Shown in pieces: positions 21,701 to 52,699 of a stretch of DNA of 64,000 nt. This DNA is from Allokutzneria multivorans. Its GTDB lineage: Bacteria; Actinomycetota; Actinomycetes; Mycobacteriales; Pseudonocardiaceae. The DNA lies in contig NZ_BAABAL010000003.1 of the NCBI RefSeq assembly GCF_039537405.1, forward strand, positions 62,001-126,000. The letters are read 5' to 3'. A model generated the notes under the pieces. It made no database searches, was not told where the DNA came from, and saw only the letters and a program-made list of their open reading frames with translations. Positions within the stretch are counted from its first letter, which is position 1; each line of letters starts with the position of its first letter. Both the position numbers and the translations under genes were made by a program.

Positions 21701-23277
21701 CGGTCGGGCAGGCTCCCGAGCAGGCGCAGGTGTGGGGCCTCGGCCAGGTCGCGGCGTTGGAGCACCCGGAGCGCTGGGGCGGCCTGGTCGAACTCCCGGC
21801 GACGCCGAGCGAGCAGGACTACGAACTGCTGGCCGACGTCCTCGGTGGTACTGAGTCCCAGGTCGCGATCCGGGAGAACGGCCTGGTGGCGCGGCGCTTG
21901 GTGCACTCTGCGCCCGGGGCGGCGAAACGGGACTGGAAACCGCGCGGGACCGTGTTGCTGACCGGGGGCACGGGCGCGCTGGGCTCGTTCACCGCGCGGT
22001 GGCTGGCCCGCAACGGCGCAGCGTCTCGCGGGACACCCGTACCCGGTCGGCCCCCACACGCGGGAACAGCGTCGCGCGCGGACTCCTCCGACTTGCACCT
22101 GGTCTTGCTGTCCCGCCGAGGGAACGACGCACCCGGTGCGGCAGAGCTGAGCGCGGAGCTGACTGAGCTCGGTGCGCGGGTGACCGTGGCCGCCTGTGAT
22201 GTGGCCGACCGCGACGCGCTGGCCGAGCTGATCGACAAGCTGCACGCGGACGGCGAGACCATCCGCTCCGTCATGCACATCGCGGGCGTTGTCGACGACG
22301 GGCCGTTGGACGAGCTCGACGGCACGCGCCTCCAAAGCGTGCTCCGGCCCAAGGTCACCGCTGCGCACAACCTGCACGAGCTGACGAAGTCCTTGGAACT
22401 GGACGCGTTCGTGCTGTTCTCCTCGCTCGCCGGGGTCTGCGGCAACCCTGGGCAGGGCGCCTACGCGGCGGCCAACGCCCACCTGGACGCGCTCGCCGAG
22501 CAGCGGCACCTCGACGGGCTGCCCGCGACCTCGATCGCGTGGGGCGCCTGGGCCGAGGCGGGGATGGCGGCCTCGCTGGAGCAGGAGCTGCGGCGCTTCG
22601 GGATTCGGCCGATGAGTCCCGAGAAAGCCTTGGCGGCGCTGCAAACCGCGTTGGACCAGCAGGACGTGGCGGTCACCGTCGCGGACATCGACTGGAGCCT
22701 GTTCGCGCCCAACATGCCCGGCACGCTCTTCGACGCTCTCCCGGAAACCGCGAAGCCCGTGCTCGCCGAGGACGAGTCGGCCGCACTGCTGCGCAAGCTC
22801 GACGGCGCTCCCGAGGCCGAGCAGACCCGCGTGCTCGTGGAGCTGGTGCGGGCACGAGTGTCCACTGTGCTCGGTCACGCCACGACGGCGGCCGTTCAGC
22901 CGGAGCGCGCATTCTCCGAGCTGGGCTTCGATTCGCTCACCTCGGTGGAGTTCCGCAACCGGCTGAACGCGGCGACCGGCTTGGTGCTGCCGTCCTCGCT
23001 GGTGTTCGACTACCCGACACCTGTTGCCCTGGCGGCGTTCCTGCGCGAGGAACTGACCGGAGTGGACGGTGACGGCGACCAGCTCCTTGACCGGCTTGAA
23101 GACACGCTGTTGGCCCTGCCGCCCGGTGACGCGCTGCGCGAGCGGCTGATCGGGCGGCTGAAGGCCCTGGTGTCTTCCTCGTCGCCGAGGGAGGAGGAGA
23201 CCGACTTGATCGACTCCTTGCGGTCCTCCTCCAACGACGAACTCTTCGACTTCATCGACAAGCAGCTCGGAAATTGA
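18787..23277 (+). CDS. Modular type I polyketide synthase, one module: KS-AT-KR-ACP
   Basis: 1496 residues. ATG 18787 is preferred over an in-frame ATG at 18703 because GGGAG lies 6 bp upstream and it opens a docking helix (SSEELIAALRESLKENARL), distinct from the KxxYLKRVT type used elsewhere. KS Cys is residue 207; AT Ser is residue 644 (GHSIG) with HAFH at 20992-21003, malonyl-type. There is no DH, so a free hydroxyl is expected. KR starts about 21946 (TGGTGALG) with Tyr in GAYAAAN; VDD replaces LDD, so stereotype is ambiguous. ACP Ser is at 22933. Two copies of a dispersed palindromic repeat lie inside the gene in frame: one in the KS-AT linker (20161-20220), one as an extra loop in the KR (22028-22079). 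The C-terminal tail ends NDELFDFIDKQLG. The next gene starts 16 bp downstream. Confidence 0.97.
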   Translation: MANSSEELIAALRESLKENARLERRNSELVAAATEPVAIVGIGCRFPGGVRTPEQLWDLVARGGEGVSDFPDDRGWDLGSLFHPDPDHRGTSYTSRGNFLHDAAEFDPELFGISPREALAMDPQQRLLLEVAWEAFERAGIDPGTVKGSPTGVFAGLMYNDYGQNLGELPEGVEGFLGTGTTGSVLSGRISYTFGLEGPAVTVDTACSSSLVAMHLAAQALRTGECSLALAGGVTVMSVPDTFVDFSRQRGLSVDGRCKSFAAAADGTGWSEGAGILLLEKLSDAERNGHPIFAVLRGSAVNQDGASNGLTAPNGPSQQRVIRQALSNAGLGPSDVDAVEAHGTGTVLGDPIEAQALLATYGQNRSEPLWLGSLKSNIGHAQAAAGVAGVIKTVMALRHGVLPKSLHIDSPSPHVDWTAGAVSLLTSAREWPAVDRPRRAAVSSFGISGTNSHVILEEAPACDSVSARAGRSGAGVPHDTEQAPASSWEVVAPPVLPLVVSGKTPAALEAQTSRLKSFVDSNESASDVDIAFSLATTRAALDERAVFLGDLSGQPIARGRVVKGKTAFLFTGQGSQRRGMGEQLYAAYPVFAAAYDEVRALLPASSEDLDQTGNAQPALFALEVALYRLVESWGIKPDLLVGHSIGELAAAHVAGVFSLEDAARLVTARGQLMQALPGGGAMIAIQATEDEVLAHDVDIAAINGPRAVVISGPEETVLAVAAQFPDRKTKRLTVSHAFHSSLMDGMLADFAKVAMSVKYSEPTVQIVSNVTGTVAKASELMSAEYWVRHVRGAVRFADGIATCAEKGVTRYLELGPDGTLSAMGADCAVGTFAPVLRKDRPEPEALLAGVGQVFAAGAPVDWAAVFSGTGARRVDLPTYAFQQQRFWLKPERPERGSWRYRVRWDAISVPRSTLFGTWAVLGDPKLEAVLAARGALISTDLSEVDGIVSVGADLARTLEILQQAKAPVWSVTVGQAPEQAQVWGLGQVAALEHPERWGGLVELPATPSEQDYELLADVLGGTESQVAIRENGLVARRLVHSAPGAAKRDWKPRGTVLLTGGTGALGSFTARWLARNGAASRGTPVPGRPPHAGTASRADSSDLHLVLLSRRGNDAPGAAELSAELTELGARVTVAACDVADRDALAELIDKLHADGETIRSVMHIAGVVDDGPLDELDGTRLQSVLRPKVTAAHNLHELTKSLELDAFVLFSSLAGVCGNPGQGAYAAANAHLDALAEQRHLDGLPATSIAWGAWAEAGMAASLEQELRRFGIRPMSPEKALAALQTALDQQDVAVTVADIDWSLFAPNMPGTLFDALPETAKPVLAEDESAALLRKLDGAPEAEQTRVLVELVRARVSTVLGHATTAAVQPERAFSELGFDSLTSVEFRNRLNAATGLVLPSSLVFDYPTPVALAAFLREELTGVDGDGDQLLDRLEDTLLALPPGDALRERLIGRLKALVSSSSPREEETDLIDSLRSSSNDELFDFIDKQLGN
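20161..20220 (-). repeat. Dispersed palindromic repeat, copy 1, inside the KS-AT linker
   Basis: The reverse complement of this stretch matches copy 3 (23310-23370) with about 4 differences over 58 bp. It contains GTGCGGG-ACA-CCCGCAC at its start and a second GC-rich dyad. It is read in frame and adds a segment translating as ACDSVSARAGRSGAGVPHD between the KS and AT, where length is tolerated. It looks like a REP/MITE-type element without coding capacity. Confidence 0.8.
22028..22079 (+). repeat. Dispersed palindromic repeat, copy 2, inserted in a ketoreductase
   Basis: Same element as copies 1 and 3, with more divergence (roughly 7-9 differences over 52 bp). It lies in frame in the Rossmann half of the KR, between TARWLARNGA and HLVLLSRRG, adding about 20-25 residues (TPVPGRPPHAG) at a position where the other KRs in this window have a two- or three-residue turn. 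Confidence 0.8.
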
Positions 23278-23293
23278 GTAGTGGGGATCTCTG

Positions 23294-45463
<22,170 letters not shown>

Positions 45464-45474
45464 AGGAGTCAGTT

Positions 45475-48400
45475 GTGAACGCAGACGACAAGAGCCTTGA
45501 GTACTTCAAGCGGATGACGGCCGAACTGCGCGACACCCGCAAGAGGCTGCGGGAGGCCCAGTCCAAGGACACCGAGCCGATCGCGATCGTCGGCATGGCC
45601 TGCCGCTACCCCGGCGACGTCAGCACGCCGGAACAGCTGTGGGACCTGGTCGCGGGGGAGGTGGACGGCATGACGCCGTTCCCGACCGACCGCGGCTGGG
45701 ACAACGAGGCGCTGTACCACCCCGATCCGGACAACCCCGGCACGACCTACGTGCGCGAGGGCGGCTTCCTGCACGACGCCTCCCTGTTCGACCCGGAGTT
45801 CTTCGGCATCAGCCCGCGCGAGGCCGTCGCGATGGACCCGCAGCAGCGGCTGCTGCTCCAGGTCACGTGGGAGGCGATCGAGCGGGCCGGGATCGATCCG
45901 AGCAGGCTCAAGGGCAGCGACACCGCCGTCTACGCGGGCGTCATGCACCTGGACTACATCAGCAGCCTCGCGGGCGCGGTGCCGGCCGAGGTCGAGGGGT
46001 TCCTGGCGACGGGGGTCTCGGGCAGCGTCCTCTCCGGGCGCATCGCCTACACCCTCGGCCTGGAGGGCCCGGCCGTCTCCGTGGACACCGCCTGCTCCTC
46101 GGCGCTGGTCGCGGTGCACCTCGGTGTCCAGGCGCTGCGCAACCGCCAGACCTCCCTGGTGCTGGCGGGCGGTGTCGCGGTGATGGCCGGACCGCACGCG
46201 TTCGTCGAGTTCTCCCGCCAGCGCGGGCTCGCGGGCAACGGCCGCGTCAAGGCCTTCGCCGACGGCGCGGACGGCACGATGTGGTCTGAGGGCGCGGGAA
46301 TGGTGCTGCTGGAGCGCCTTTCCGACGCCGTGCGGAACGGGCACAAGGTGCTCGGCGTCGTGCGCGGTTCCGCGGTCAACCAGGACGGCGCGTCCAACGG
46401 CCTGACCGCGCCGAACGGGCCGTCGCAGCAGCGCGTGATCAGGGCCGCGCTGGCCAACTCGCGCCTGGCCTCGCACGAGATCGACGTTGTGGAGGCGCAC
46501 GGCACGGGCACCGCGCTCGGCGATCCCATTGAGGCACAAGCACTTCTGGCCACTTATGGCCGGGAGCGGGGGGAGAGCGCCCCGCTGTGGCTCGGCTCGG
46601 TGAAGTCCAACATCGGCCACACGCAGTCCGCCGCCGGTGTCGCGGCGATCATCAAGATGGTCAAGGCGATCGAGCACGGCGTGCTGCCGAAGTCGCTGCA
46701 CATCGACAAGCCCTCCAGCCAGGTCGACTGGTCCGAGGGTGAGGTGGCGCTGCTCACCGAGACGCAGCCGTGGCCGGAGACCGGCCGCCCGCGCCGCGCC
46801 GCCGTGTCGTCCTTCGGCATCTCCGGCACCAACGCGCACGTGCTCATCGAGCAGGCTCCCGCTGTCGAGCAGGAGGTGCCCGAGGTCGTCACCGAACTGC
46901 CGGAGGTGCCGTGGGTGCTCTCCGCCACGACCACCGAATCGCTGAGCCGCCAAGCGGAACGGCTTCTGTCCCATGTGGACGCCAACCCGGACGTTTCCGC
47001 GCTGGACATTGCTTTCTCGCTGCTGACCACGCGCACCAGCCACGAGCGCCGCGCCGCCGTCGTCGGAGGGGACCGCCGCGCCGCGCTGCGGGCGCTCGCC
47101 GACGGGCTGTCCGCCTCCGACGTCGTGACCGGCGAGGCCGTCGCGGGCAAGACCGCGTTCCTGTTCACCGGTGGCGGCTCGCAGTACCTGGGCATGGGGC
47201 GCGAGCTGCACGCCGCGTTCCCGGTGTTCGCCGAGGCCTTCGACGAGATCACGGCCGAGTTCGACAAGCACCTGTCGCAGTCGCTGCGCGAGGTGATGTT
47301 CGGCGAGTCCGAGCTGCTGGACCGCATCGACTTCATGCTGCCCGGCCTGTTCACCATCGAGGTCGCGCTCTTCCGCCTGCTGGAGTCGTGGGGCGTGCAC
47401 CCCGCGTTCGTCGCCGGGCACTCCATCGGCGAGTTCTCCGCCGCCTACGTCTCGGGCGTGTGGTCGCTGGAGGACGCGGTGCGCGTGGTCGCCCGGCGCG
47501 GCCAGCTGGTGAACAGCCTGCCCGAGGGCGGTGCGATGATCGCGATCCAGGCCACGGAGCAGGAGGTCCTCGAAGCCCTTTCCGGTGACCGCGTCGGGAT
47601 CGCGGCGATCAACGGCCCGAACTCCGTCGTGGTCTCCGGCGACCAGGAGCAGGCCGCCGCGGTCGCCGAGATCTTCCGCGAGCGGGGGCGCAAGGTGAAG
47701 CGTCTGGTGATCAGCCAGGCTTCGCACTCCGCGCTGATGGACGGCATCCTCGACGACTTCCGCGAGGTCACCGGGTCGCTGACCTACAACGAGCCCCGCG
47801 TGCCGATCGTCTCCACCTTGACCGGCTCCGTGGTGACCGGCGCGGAACTGGCTGACCCCGACTACTGGGTGCGGCACATCCGCAACGCGGTCCGCTTCCT
47901 CGACGGTGTCCGGACGTTGGAGTCCAAGGGGGTGACGCGTTTCGTCGAGGTCGGCCCCGGTGGCGCGCTGTCGGCGTTGGGCGTGGACTGCGTCGAGGGA
48001 CCCGCCGTGTTCGTCCCGGTGCTGCGCCGCGACCGCACGGAGCCTGCCGCTGTCGTCTCCGCGCTCGCCGCCGCGCACTGCGCCGGTCACGAGCCGGACT
48101 GGGCGGCTTTCTTCGCGGGGACGGGAGCTCGCCGCGTCGACCTGCCCACCTACGCCTTCGACTACCGCCACTTCTGGCTGGAGCGCGACGAGCAGGTGGC
48201 TGACGTCGAGCGCGCCGGCCTTCAGCCCGCCGGTCACCCGCTGCTGGGGGCGGCCCTGTCGCTCGCCGAGGGCGACGGGCTGGTCTTCACCGGCCGGATC
48301 TCGCTGGCCACGCAGCCGTGGCTGGCCGACCACGCCGTCGGCGACACCGTGCTGGTGCCCGGCGCCGCACTGGTCGAGCTGGCCATCCGCGCCGGTGACG

Positions 48401-51400
48401 AACTCGGCTGCGCCACCGTGGAGGAACTGACCCTGTTCGCGCCGGTGGTTCTGCCCGCGACGGGCACGATCGACGTCCAGGTCGTCGTCGGCGGCTCCGA
48501 GGACGGCCAGCGCTCGGTCTCGATCTACTCGCGCGGGGACGGTAGCGCTCCGTGGAGCCTCAACGGTCAGGGCAGCCTCGTCGAGTCCGGCTCGGCCGAG
48601 CCCGCCGGTCTGGCGGAGTGGCCGCCCGCCGGTGCGCGCAGCATCGAGCTGGACGGCCTCTACGCCGAGCTGGCCGATGGCGGTTTCGCCTACGGCCCGG
48701 CGTTCCAGGGCCTCAAGAATGCGTGGCGCTCGGGAGAGGAGATCTACACCGAGGTTGAGCTGCCGGACGCGGCGAAGGCGAAGGGCGGCGAGTTCGGCAT
48801 CCACCCGGCGCTGCTGGACGCCGCGCTGCACGGGATGTTCCTGCGCGAGGACGGAGGCGAAGGCGCGCTGCCGTTCGCCTGGCGCGGTGTCACCCTGCGC
48901 GCCACCGGCGCCAAGATCCTCCGCGTCCGCATCACCCCGACCGGCCCCGACTCGGCCACCGTCGTCGCGATGGACTCCAGCGGCGCGCCCGTGATCACCG
49001 TGGATTCCCTTGCTGTGCGGGCTTTCTCCACCGACAAGCTCGTGCGCACGGCCGCCCCCGGCGCCGACTCGATGTTCAAGCTCGCCTGGTCCCCGGTTCC
49101 GAGCGCTGACCCGGTTTCCTTCAGCCACTACGGCGAAGGCGAATCCGAATCCGGCGCGGTAGTGCTCGCGCTGGACCCGAGCACCGACGCGGTGGTGGAA
49201 AGGACGCACAGCGAGGTCGTCCGCGTCCTGGACATCGCGCAGCGGTGGCTCGAAGCCGACCACGACGCCACGCTCGTGGTGCTGACCAGGGGCGCGATGG
49301 TCCCGGACACCGGTCACGACGTCACCGACCTGCCGGGCTCCGCGGTGTGGGGCTTGATCCGCTCCGCGCAGTCGGAGAACCCCGAGCGCTTCGTGCTGGT
49401 GGACGTCGATCCGTCGCTCCCGGACGCCGAACTGTCCACTGTGGTCGGTGCGGCCATCGCGACCGGGGAGCCCCAGATCCTGCACCGCGACGGCGAGTTC
49501 TTCGCGGCCCGCCTCGTGTCGGCCGCCGACGGGGGCACGATCGCGCCGCCGGAGGGCGAGACCGCGTGGCGCGCGGGCGTCAAGGTCAGGGGCTCGCTCA
49601 ACGACCTGGAGCTGCTGCCAGCACCGGACGCGCTGGAACCGTTGCAGCCCAACCAGGTTCGCCTCGACGTTCGCGCTACCGGTATGAACTTCCGCGACGC
49701 GCTGAACGTGCTCGGCATGCTCGGCGAGCACACCGGCCGACCCGGCTACGAGGCCGCCGGTGTGGTGACCGAGGTCGGCTCCTCGGTCGCCGATCTGGCC
49801 GTCGGGGACAAGGTGATGGGCTTGCTGGACGGCGGTTTCGGCCCCGTCAGCGTCGTGAACCGCGCCTACGTGACGAACATCCCGGACGGTTGGTCCTTCG
49901 AGCAGGCGGCTTCCGTTCCGGTGGTGTACCTGACCGCCTACTACGGATTGCACGACCTTGCGCGTTTGCGTTCTGGTGAGCGGATTCTGATCCATGCCGC
50001 AGCGGGCGGGGTCGGTATGGCCGCGACGCAGATCGCCCAGCACTACGGTGCGGAGGTCTTCGGCACAGCGAGCGCCGCGAAGCAGCACGTGTTGCGGGAC
50101 AACGGGATCGAGCACATCGCGTCGTCGCGGACGTTGGACTTCGAGCAGGAGTTCCTTGCTGCCACTGGCGGTGAGGGCGTTGACGTCGTTCTCGACGCGC
50201 TGACCGGCGAGTTCGTCGACGCGTCGTTGCGCTTGCTGCCGCGCGGTGGGCGCTTCCTGGAGATGGGCAAGACCGACATCCGGACCCAGGATGAGGTCGC
50301 GCTCGAACACCCGAACGTCACCTACGAGGCGTACGACCTCTACGAGGCGGGCGAGGACCGGACCGCCGAGATGTGGAAGGAGCTGATCGAGCTCTTCGAC
50401 TCGGGCGCGCTCACCCCGCTGCCGATCAAGACCTGGGACGTGCGCGACGCGCCGAAGGCGTTCCGTTTCATCAGCCAGGCCAAGCACATCGGCAAGCTCG
50501 TGCTGACGATCCCGCAGCCGTTGCGACCCGAAGGCACGGTCCTGATCACCGGTGGAACGGGCGGTCTCGGCGGCAGGCTGGCCAAGCACCTGGTCACCGA
50601 GCACGGCGTGCGCAACCTCCTGCTCACCAGCCGCCGCGGCTCGTCCGCGCCGGGTGCCGCCGAACTCAGCGCGGAGCTTGAGCAACTGGGTGCCACGGTG
50701 ACCATCGCCGCGTGCGATGCGGCCGACCGCGACGCTCTTTCGGCTCTGCTGGGGCGTTTCGACCTCACCGGCGTGATCCACACGGCAGGTGTGCTCGACG
50801 ACGGACTGATCGGCCAGCTCACCCCGGAGCGCGTGCGCGAGGTGCTGCGGCCGAAGGTGGACGCGGCGTGGAACCTGCACGAGCTGACGCTGGAGCAGGA
50901 CCTGGCGATGTTCGTGCTGTTCTCCTCGGCGGCCGGAGTCATGGGCACGCCGGGGCAGGCCAACTACGCGGCGGCCAACGTCTTCCTCAACTCCCTCGCC
51001 GAGCACCGCCGCGCCCACGGCCTGGTCGCCCAGTCCCAGGCGTGGGGGCTGTGGGAGGACGGTATGACCGTCGGGCTCGGTGACGGTGACGTGAACCGCA
51101 TGACCCGCAACGGGTTCGGCGCGCTCAGCGGGCAGGAGGGCATGGCGCTGTTCGACGCCTCCGCCGCGCTCGGCGCCTCGGTCGTGGTGCCGATGAAGAT
51201 CGACCTCCCGTTCCTGCGGGCGGGCGCGCGTGCCGACGTGGTCGTTCCACCGCTGCTGCGCGAGCTGGTCAAGGCCCCGTCGCGCCGGGTCGCCCGAGCC
51301 GACGTGGCGGGCCGGGCGGAAGAGCTGCGGCAGCGCCTGGCCGGGCTCTCCGAGGCCGAGCGCGAGCGGCACCTGCTGGAGCTGGTCCGCACGCAGGTGG

Positions 51401-51825
51401 CGATGGTCCTCGGTCACTCCTCCTCGGAGACCGTCGGCGCCAGCCGGGGTTTCCTGGAGCTGGGCCTGGACTCCCTGACCGGCGTCGAGCTGCGCAATTC
51501 CCTCGGCGCGGCAACGGGGTTGAAGCTGCCGACCACGTTGATCTTCGACTACCCCGCCCCCGACGCGCTGGCCAAGTACCTGCTGACCGAGGTCGTTCCG
51601 GACGAGGCCGCGGCGGCGGTCCCGCTCACCGACGAGATCAGCCGGCTGGAGAACCTGATCTCCTCCGCCGACCCGGGCGAGGCCGAGCGCGCGGACATCG
51701 ACGCCCGGCTCCGCAAGCTCCTGGCGACGTGGAACGCCAAGGGGGAGCGCAAGGACGCCTCCGACGTCGAGTCGGCGACGGCGGAGGACATCTTCGCACT
51801 GATCGACAGCGAGTTCGGCGCCTGA
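45475..51825 (+). CDS. Modular type I polyketide synthase, one module: KS-AT-DH-ER-KR-ACP with atypical QASH acyltransferase
   Basis: 2116 residues. GTG 45475 is chosen: GAAGGAG ends 6 bp upstream, it follows the previous stop by 11 bp, and it opens the docking coiled coil (DDKSLEYFKRMTAELRDT). KS Cys is residue 207 in TACSSA (the others have TACSSS). The AT begins FTGGGSQYLGMG, has GHSIG with Ser 650 and QASH at 47716-47727, so the extender is uncertain and probably not plain malonyl. DH His is at 48331 in HAVGDTVLVP, where the Gly of HxxxGxxxxP is displaced; DH Asp is at 48817. ER spans about 49562-50505; KR starts about 50530 (LDD); ACP Ser 2000 is in LGLDSLTG. Fully reducing. The C-terminal docking tail ends TAEDIFALIDSEFG. 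This is the last PKS gene before the convergent operon; no thioesterase follows, in line with release by a separate enzyme. Confidence 0.97.
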   Translation: MNADDKSLEYFKRMTAELRDTRKRLREAQSKDTEPIAIVGMACRYPGDVSTPEQLWDLVAGEVDGMTPFPTDRGWDNEALYHPDPDNPGTTYVREGGFLHDASLFDPEFFGISPREAVAMDPQQRLLLQVTWEAIERAGIDPSRLKGSDTAVYAGVMHLDYISSLAGAVPAEVEGFLATGVSGSVLSGRIAYTLGLEGPAVSVDTACSSALVAVHLGVQALRNRQTSLVLAGGVAVMAGPHAFVEFSRQRGLAGNGRVKAFADGADGTMWSEGAGMVLLERLSDAVRNGHKVLGVVRGSAVNQDGASNGLTAPNGPSQQRVIRAALANSRLASHEIDVVEAHGTGTALGDPIEAQALLATYGRERGESAPLWLGSVKSNIGHTQSAAGVAAIIKMVKAIEHGVLPKSLHIDKPSSQVDWSEGEVALLTETQPWPETGRPRRAAVSSFGISGTNAHVLIEQAPAVEQEVPEVVTELPEVPWVLSATTTESLSRQAERLLSHVDANPDVSALDIAFSLLTTRTSHERRAAVVGGDRRAALRALADGLSASDVVTGEAVAGKTAFLFTGGGSQYLGMGRELHAAFPVFAEAFDEITAEFDKHLSQSLREVMFGESELLDRIDFMLPGLFTIEVALFRLLESWGVHPAFVAGHSIGEFSAAYVSGVWSLEDAVRVVARRGQLVNSLPEGGAMIAIQATEQEVLEALSGDRVGIAAINGPNSVVVSGDQEQAAAVAEIFRERGRKVKRLVISQASHSALMDGILDDFREVTGSLTYNEPRVPIVSTLTGSVVTGAELADPDYWVRHIRNAVRFLDGVRTLESKGVTRFVEVGPGGALSALGVDCVEGPAVFVPVLRRDRTEPAAVVSALAAAHCAGHEPDWAAFFAGTGARRVDLPTYAFDYRHFWLERDEQVADVERAGLQPAGHPLLGAALSLAEGDGLVFTGRISLATQPWLADHAVGDTVLVPGAALVELAIRAGDELGCATVEELTLFAPVVLPATGTIDVQVVVGGSEDGQRSVSIYSRGDGSAPWSLNGQGSLVESGSAEPAGLAEWPPAGARSIELDGLYAELADGGFAYGPAFQGLKNAWRSGEEIYTEVELPDAAKAKGGEFGIHPALLDAALHGMFLREDGGEGALPFAWRGVTLRATGAKILRVRITPTGPDSATVVAMDSSGAPVITVDSLAVRAFSTDKLVRTAAPGADSMFKLAWSPVPSADPVSFSHYGEGESESGAVVLALDPSTDAVVERTHSEVVRVLDIAQRWLEADHDATLVVLTRGAMVPDTGHDVTDLPGSAVWGLIRSAQSENPERFVLVDVDPSLPDAELSTVVGAAIATGEPQILHRDGEFFAARLVSAADGGTIAPPEGETAWRAGVKVRGSLNDLELLPAPDALEPLQPNQVRLDVRATGMNFRDALNVLGMLGEHTGRPGYEAAGVVTEVGSSVADLAVGDKVMGLLDGGFGPVSVVNRAYVTNIPDGWSFEQAASVPVVYLTAYYGLHDLARLRSGERILIHAAAGGVGMAATQIAQHYGAEVFGTASAAKQHVLRDNGIEHIASSRTLDFEQEFLAATGGEGVDVVLDALTGEFVDASLRLLPRGGRFLEMGKTDIRTQDEVALEHPNVTYEAYDLYEAGEDRTAEMWKELIELFDSGALTPLPIKTWDVRDAPKAFRFISQAKHIGKLVLTIPQPLRPEGTVLITGGTGGLGGRLAKHLVTEHGVRNLLLTSRRGSSAPGAAELSAELEQLGATVTIAACDAADRDALSALLGRFDLTGVIHTAGVLDDGLIGQLTPERVREVLRPKVDAAWNLHELTLEQDLAMFVLFSSAAGVMGTPGQANYAAANVFLNSLAEHRRAHGLVAQSQAWGLWEDGMTVGLGDGDVNRMTRNGFGALSGQEGMALFDASAALGASVVVPMKIDLPFLRAGARADVVVPPLLRELVKAPSRRVARADVAGRAEELRQRLAGLSEAERERHLLELVRTQVAMVLGHSSSETVGASRGFLELGLDSLTGVELRNSLGAATGLKLPTTLIFDYPAPDALAKYLLTEVVPDEAAAAVPLTDEISRLENLISSADPGEAERADIDARLRKLLATWNAKGERKDASDVESATAEDIFALIDSEFGA

Positions 51826-51834
51826 GCACCGGTG

Positions 51835-51872
51835 GTGCCCGGCCCCGCGACACCGGACGCGGAGCCGGGCAC
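51835..51872. terminator. Convergent intergenic hairpin, probable bidirectional terminator
   Basis: Arms 51835-51849 and 51858-51872 pair over 15 positions with one mismatch around an 8-nt loop. The hairpin fills the 46-bp gap between the stop of the upstream + PKS gene and the stop of the - strand amide synthase gene. There is no U-tract, as is common for actinomycete terminators. It reaches the amide synthase stop codon. Confidence 0.65.
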
Positions 51873-52699
51873 TACCGCCAGGAGAAGCGGTCGAGCTGCT
51901 CCTGCTGCGAGTTCAACGAGGCCCACAACCGGTCGCGGTCGTGCTCGGACAGATCGTCGAGGCCCACGTCGAAGATCCCGTCGAGCGCGTCGAACCACTC
52001 CGCCCGCGACGACAGCCGCGAGGTCTCGCACTCCTCGCCCATCCACCGCGTCAACGTCAGCGCGCGAAGCGTGTCGGAGCCGTTGGCGTGCCTGCGCAGC
52101 GCCGCGGAGATCGGCCGGAGGTTCGCCCTGGCGCGGTGCAGCTCGACGAACTCGGCCGCGGGGCTCGTCTCCGGGGAGATGTCGACGCTGAACACGGAGC
52201 CGCGCGGGTCGTGGAAGAACCGCCAACCCCCGTCTACCACGGGAGAAGGCGCCAAGCGGTAGGCGAACGGACCCTGTCGGTGATCGCCGACGCGGAGGGG
52301 CAGCGGCTGGTGCAACCCGTCCCCGAGACCGACATCGGCCAGCCACCGCGTGTCGGGGTCCTCGGGGAAGGGGCCCACCGTCAGGCACACGTGAGTGCAC
52401 CGCAACGGCGAGAGGTCGTCCTCGGTGTACCGAACGTCGCTGCGGTGCAGTTGCACGGAATAGCCCAGTGAGGCAAGGAGTTTCGCGAAGATCAGGTTCA
52501 GCTGGTAGCAGTTCCCGCCGCGCCGGTGGTGCACGATCCGCTTCTCCACGTCGTCGGGCTCCGCGGAGGTCGGCAGGCCGATCTGGTCCTCGAAGATCTC
52601 GTACGACACTCGCTCGACGTGGGCGGCGTGCAAGCGGTGAAGTCCTTGCACGCTCGGAGGCTCCGGTGTGAGGCCGAGCTTGGCCAGGTAGCTCGTCAC
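51872..52699 (-). CDS. Arylamine N-acetyltransferase family / RifF-type amide synthase
   Basis: 275 residues. GTG at 52699 is used because it overlaps the upstream stop as GTGA and opens a normal NAT N-terminus (TSYLAKLGL). The NAT catalytic triad is visible: Cys64 in RGGNCYQLN, His103 in THVCLTVG, Asp122 in LADVGLG. In rifamycin, geldanamycin and other ansamycin pathways this family does not acetylate; it releases the finished chain from the last ACP by forming an amide with an aryl amine. As the last gene of an operon making a para-aminoaryl precursor, next to PKS genes without a visible thioesterase, macrolactam closure or amide-forming release on that amine is the leading inference. Simple N-acetylation for precursor protection is the main alternative; the sequence alone does not separate them. 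It should act in the cytoplasm. Confidence 0.85.
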   Translation of the reverse strand: MTSYLAKLGLTPEPPSVQGLHRLHAAHVERVSYEIFEDQIGLPTSAEPDDVEKRIVHHRRGGNCYQLNLIFAKLLASLGYSVQLHRSDVRYTEDDLSPLRCTHVCLTVGPFPEDPDTRWLADVGLGDGLHQPLPLRVGDHRQGPFAYRLAPSPVVDGGWRFFHDPRGSVFSVDISPETSPAAEFVELHRARANLRPISAALRRHANGSDTLRALTLTRWMGEECETSRLSSRAEWFDALDGIFDVGLDDLSEHDRDRLWASLNSQQEQLDRFSWR

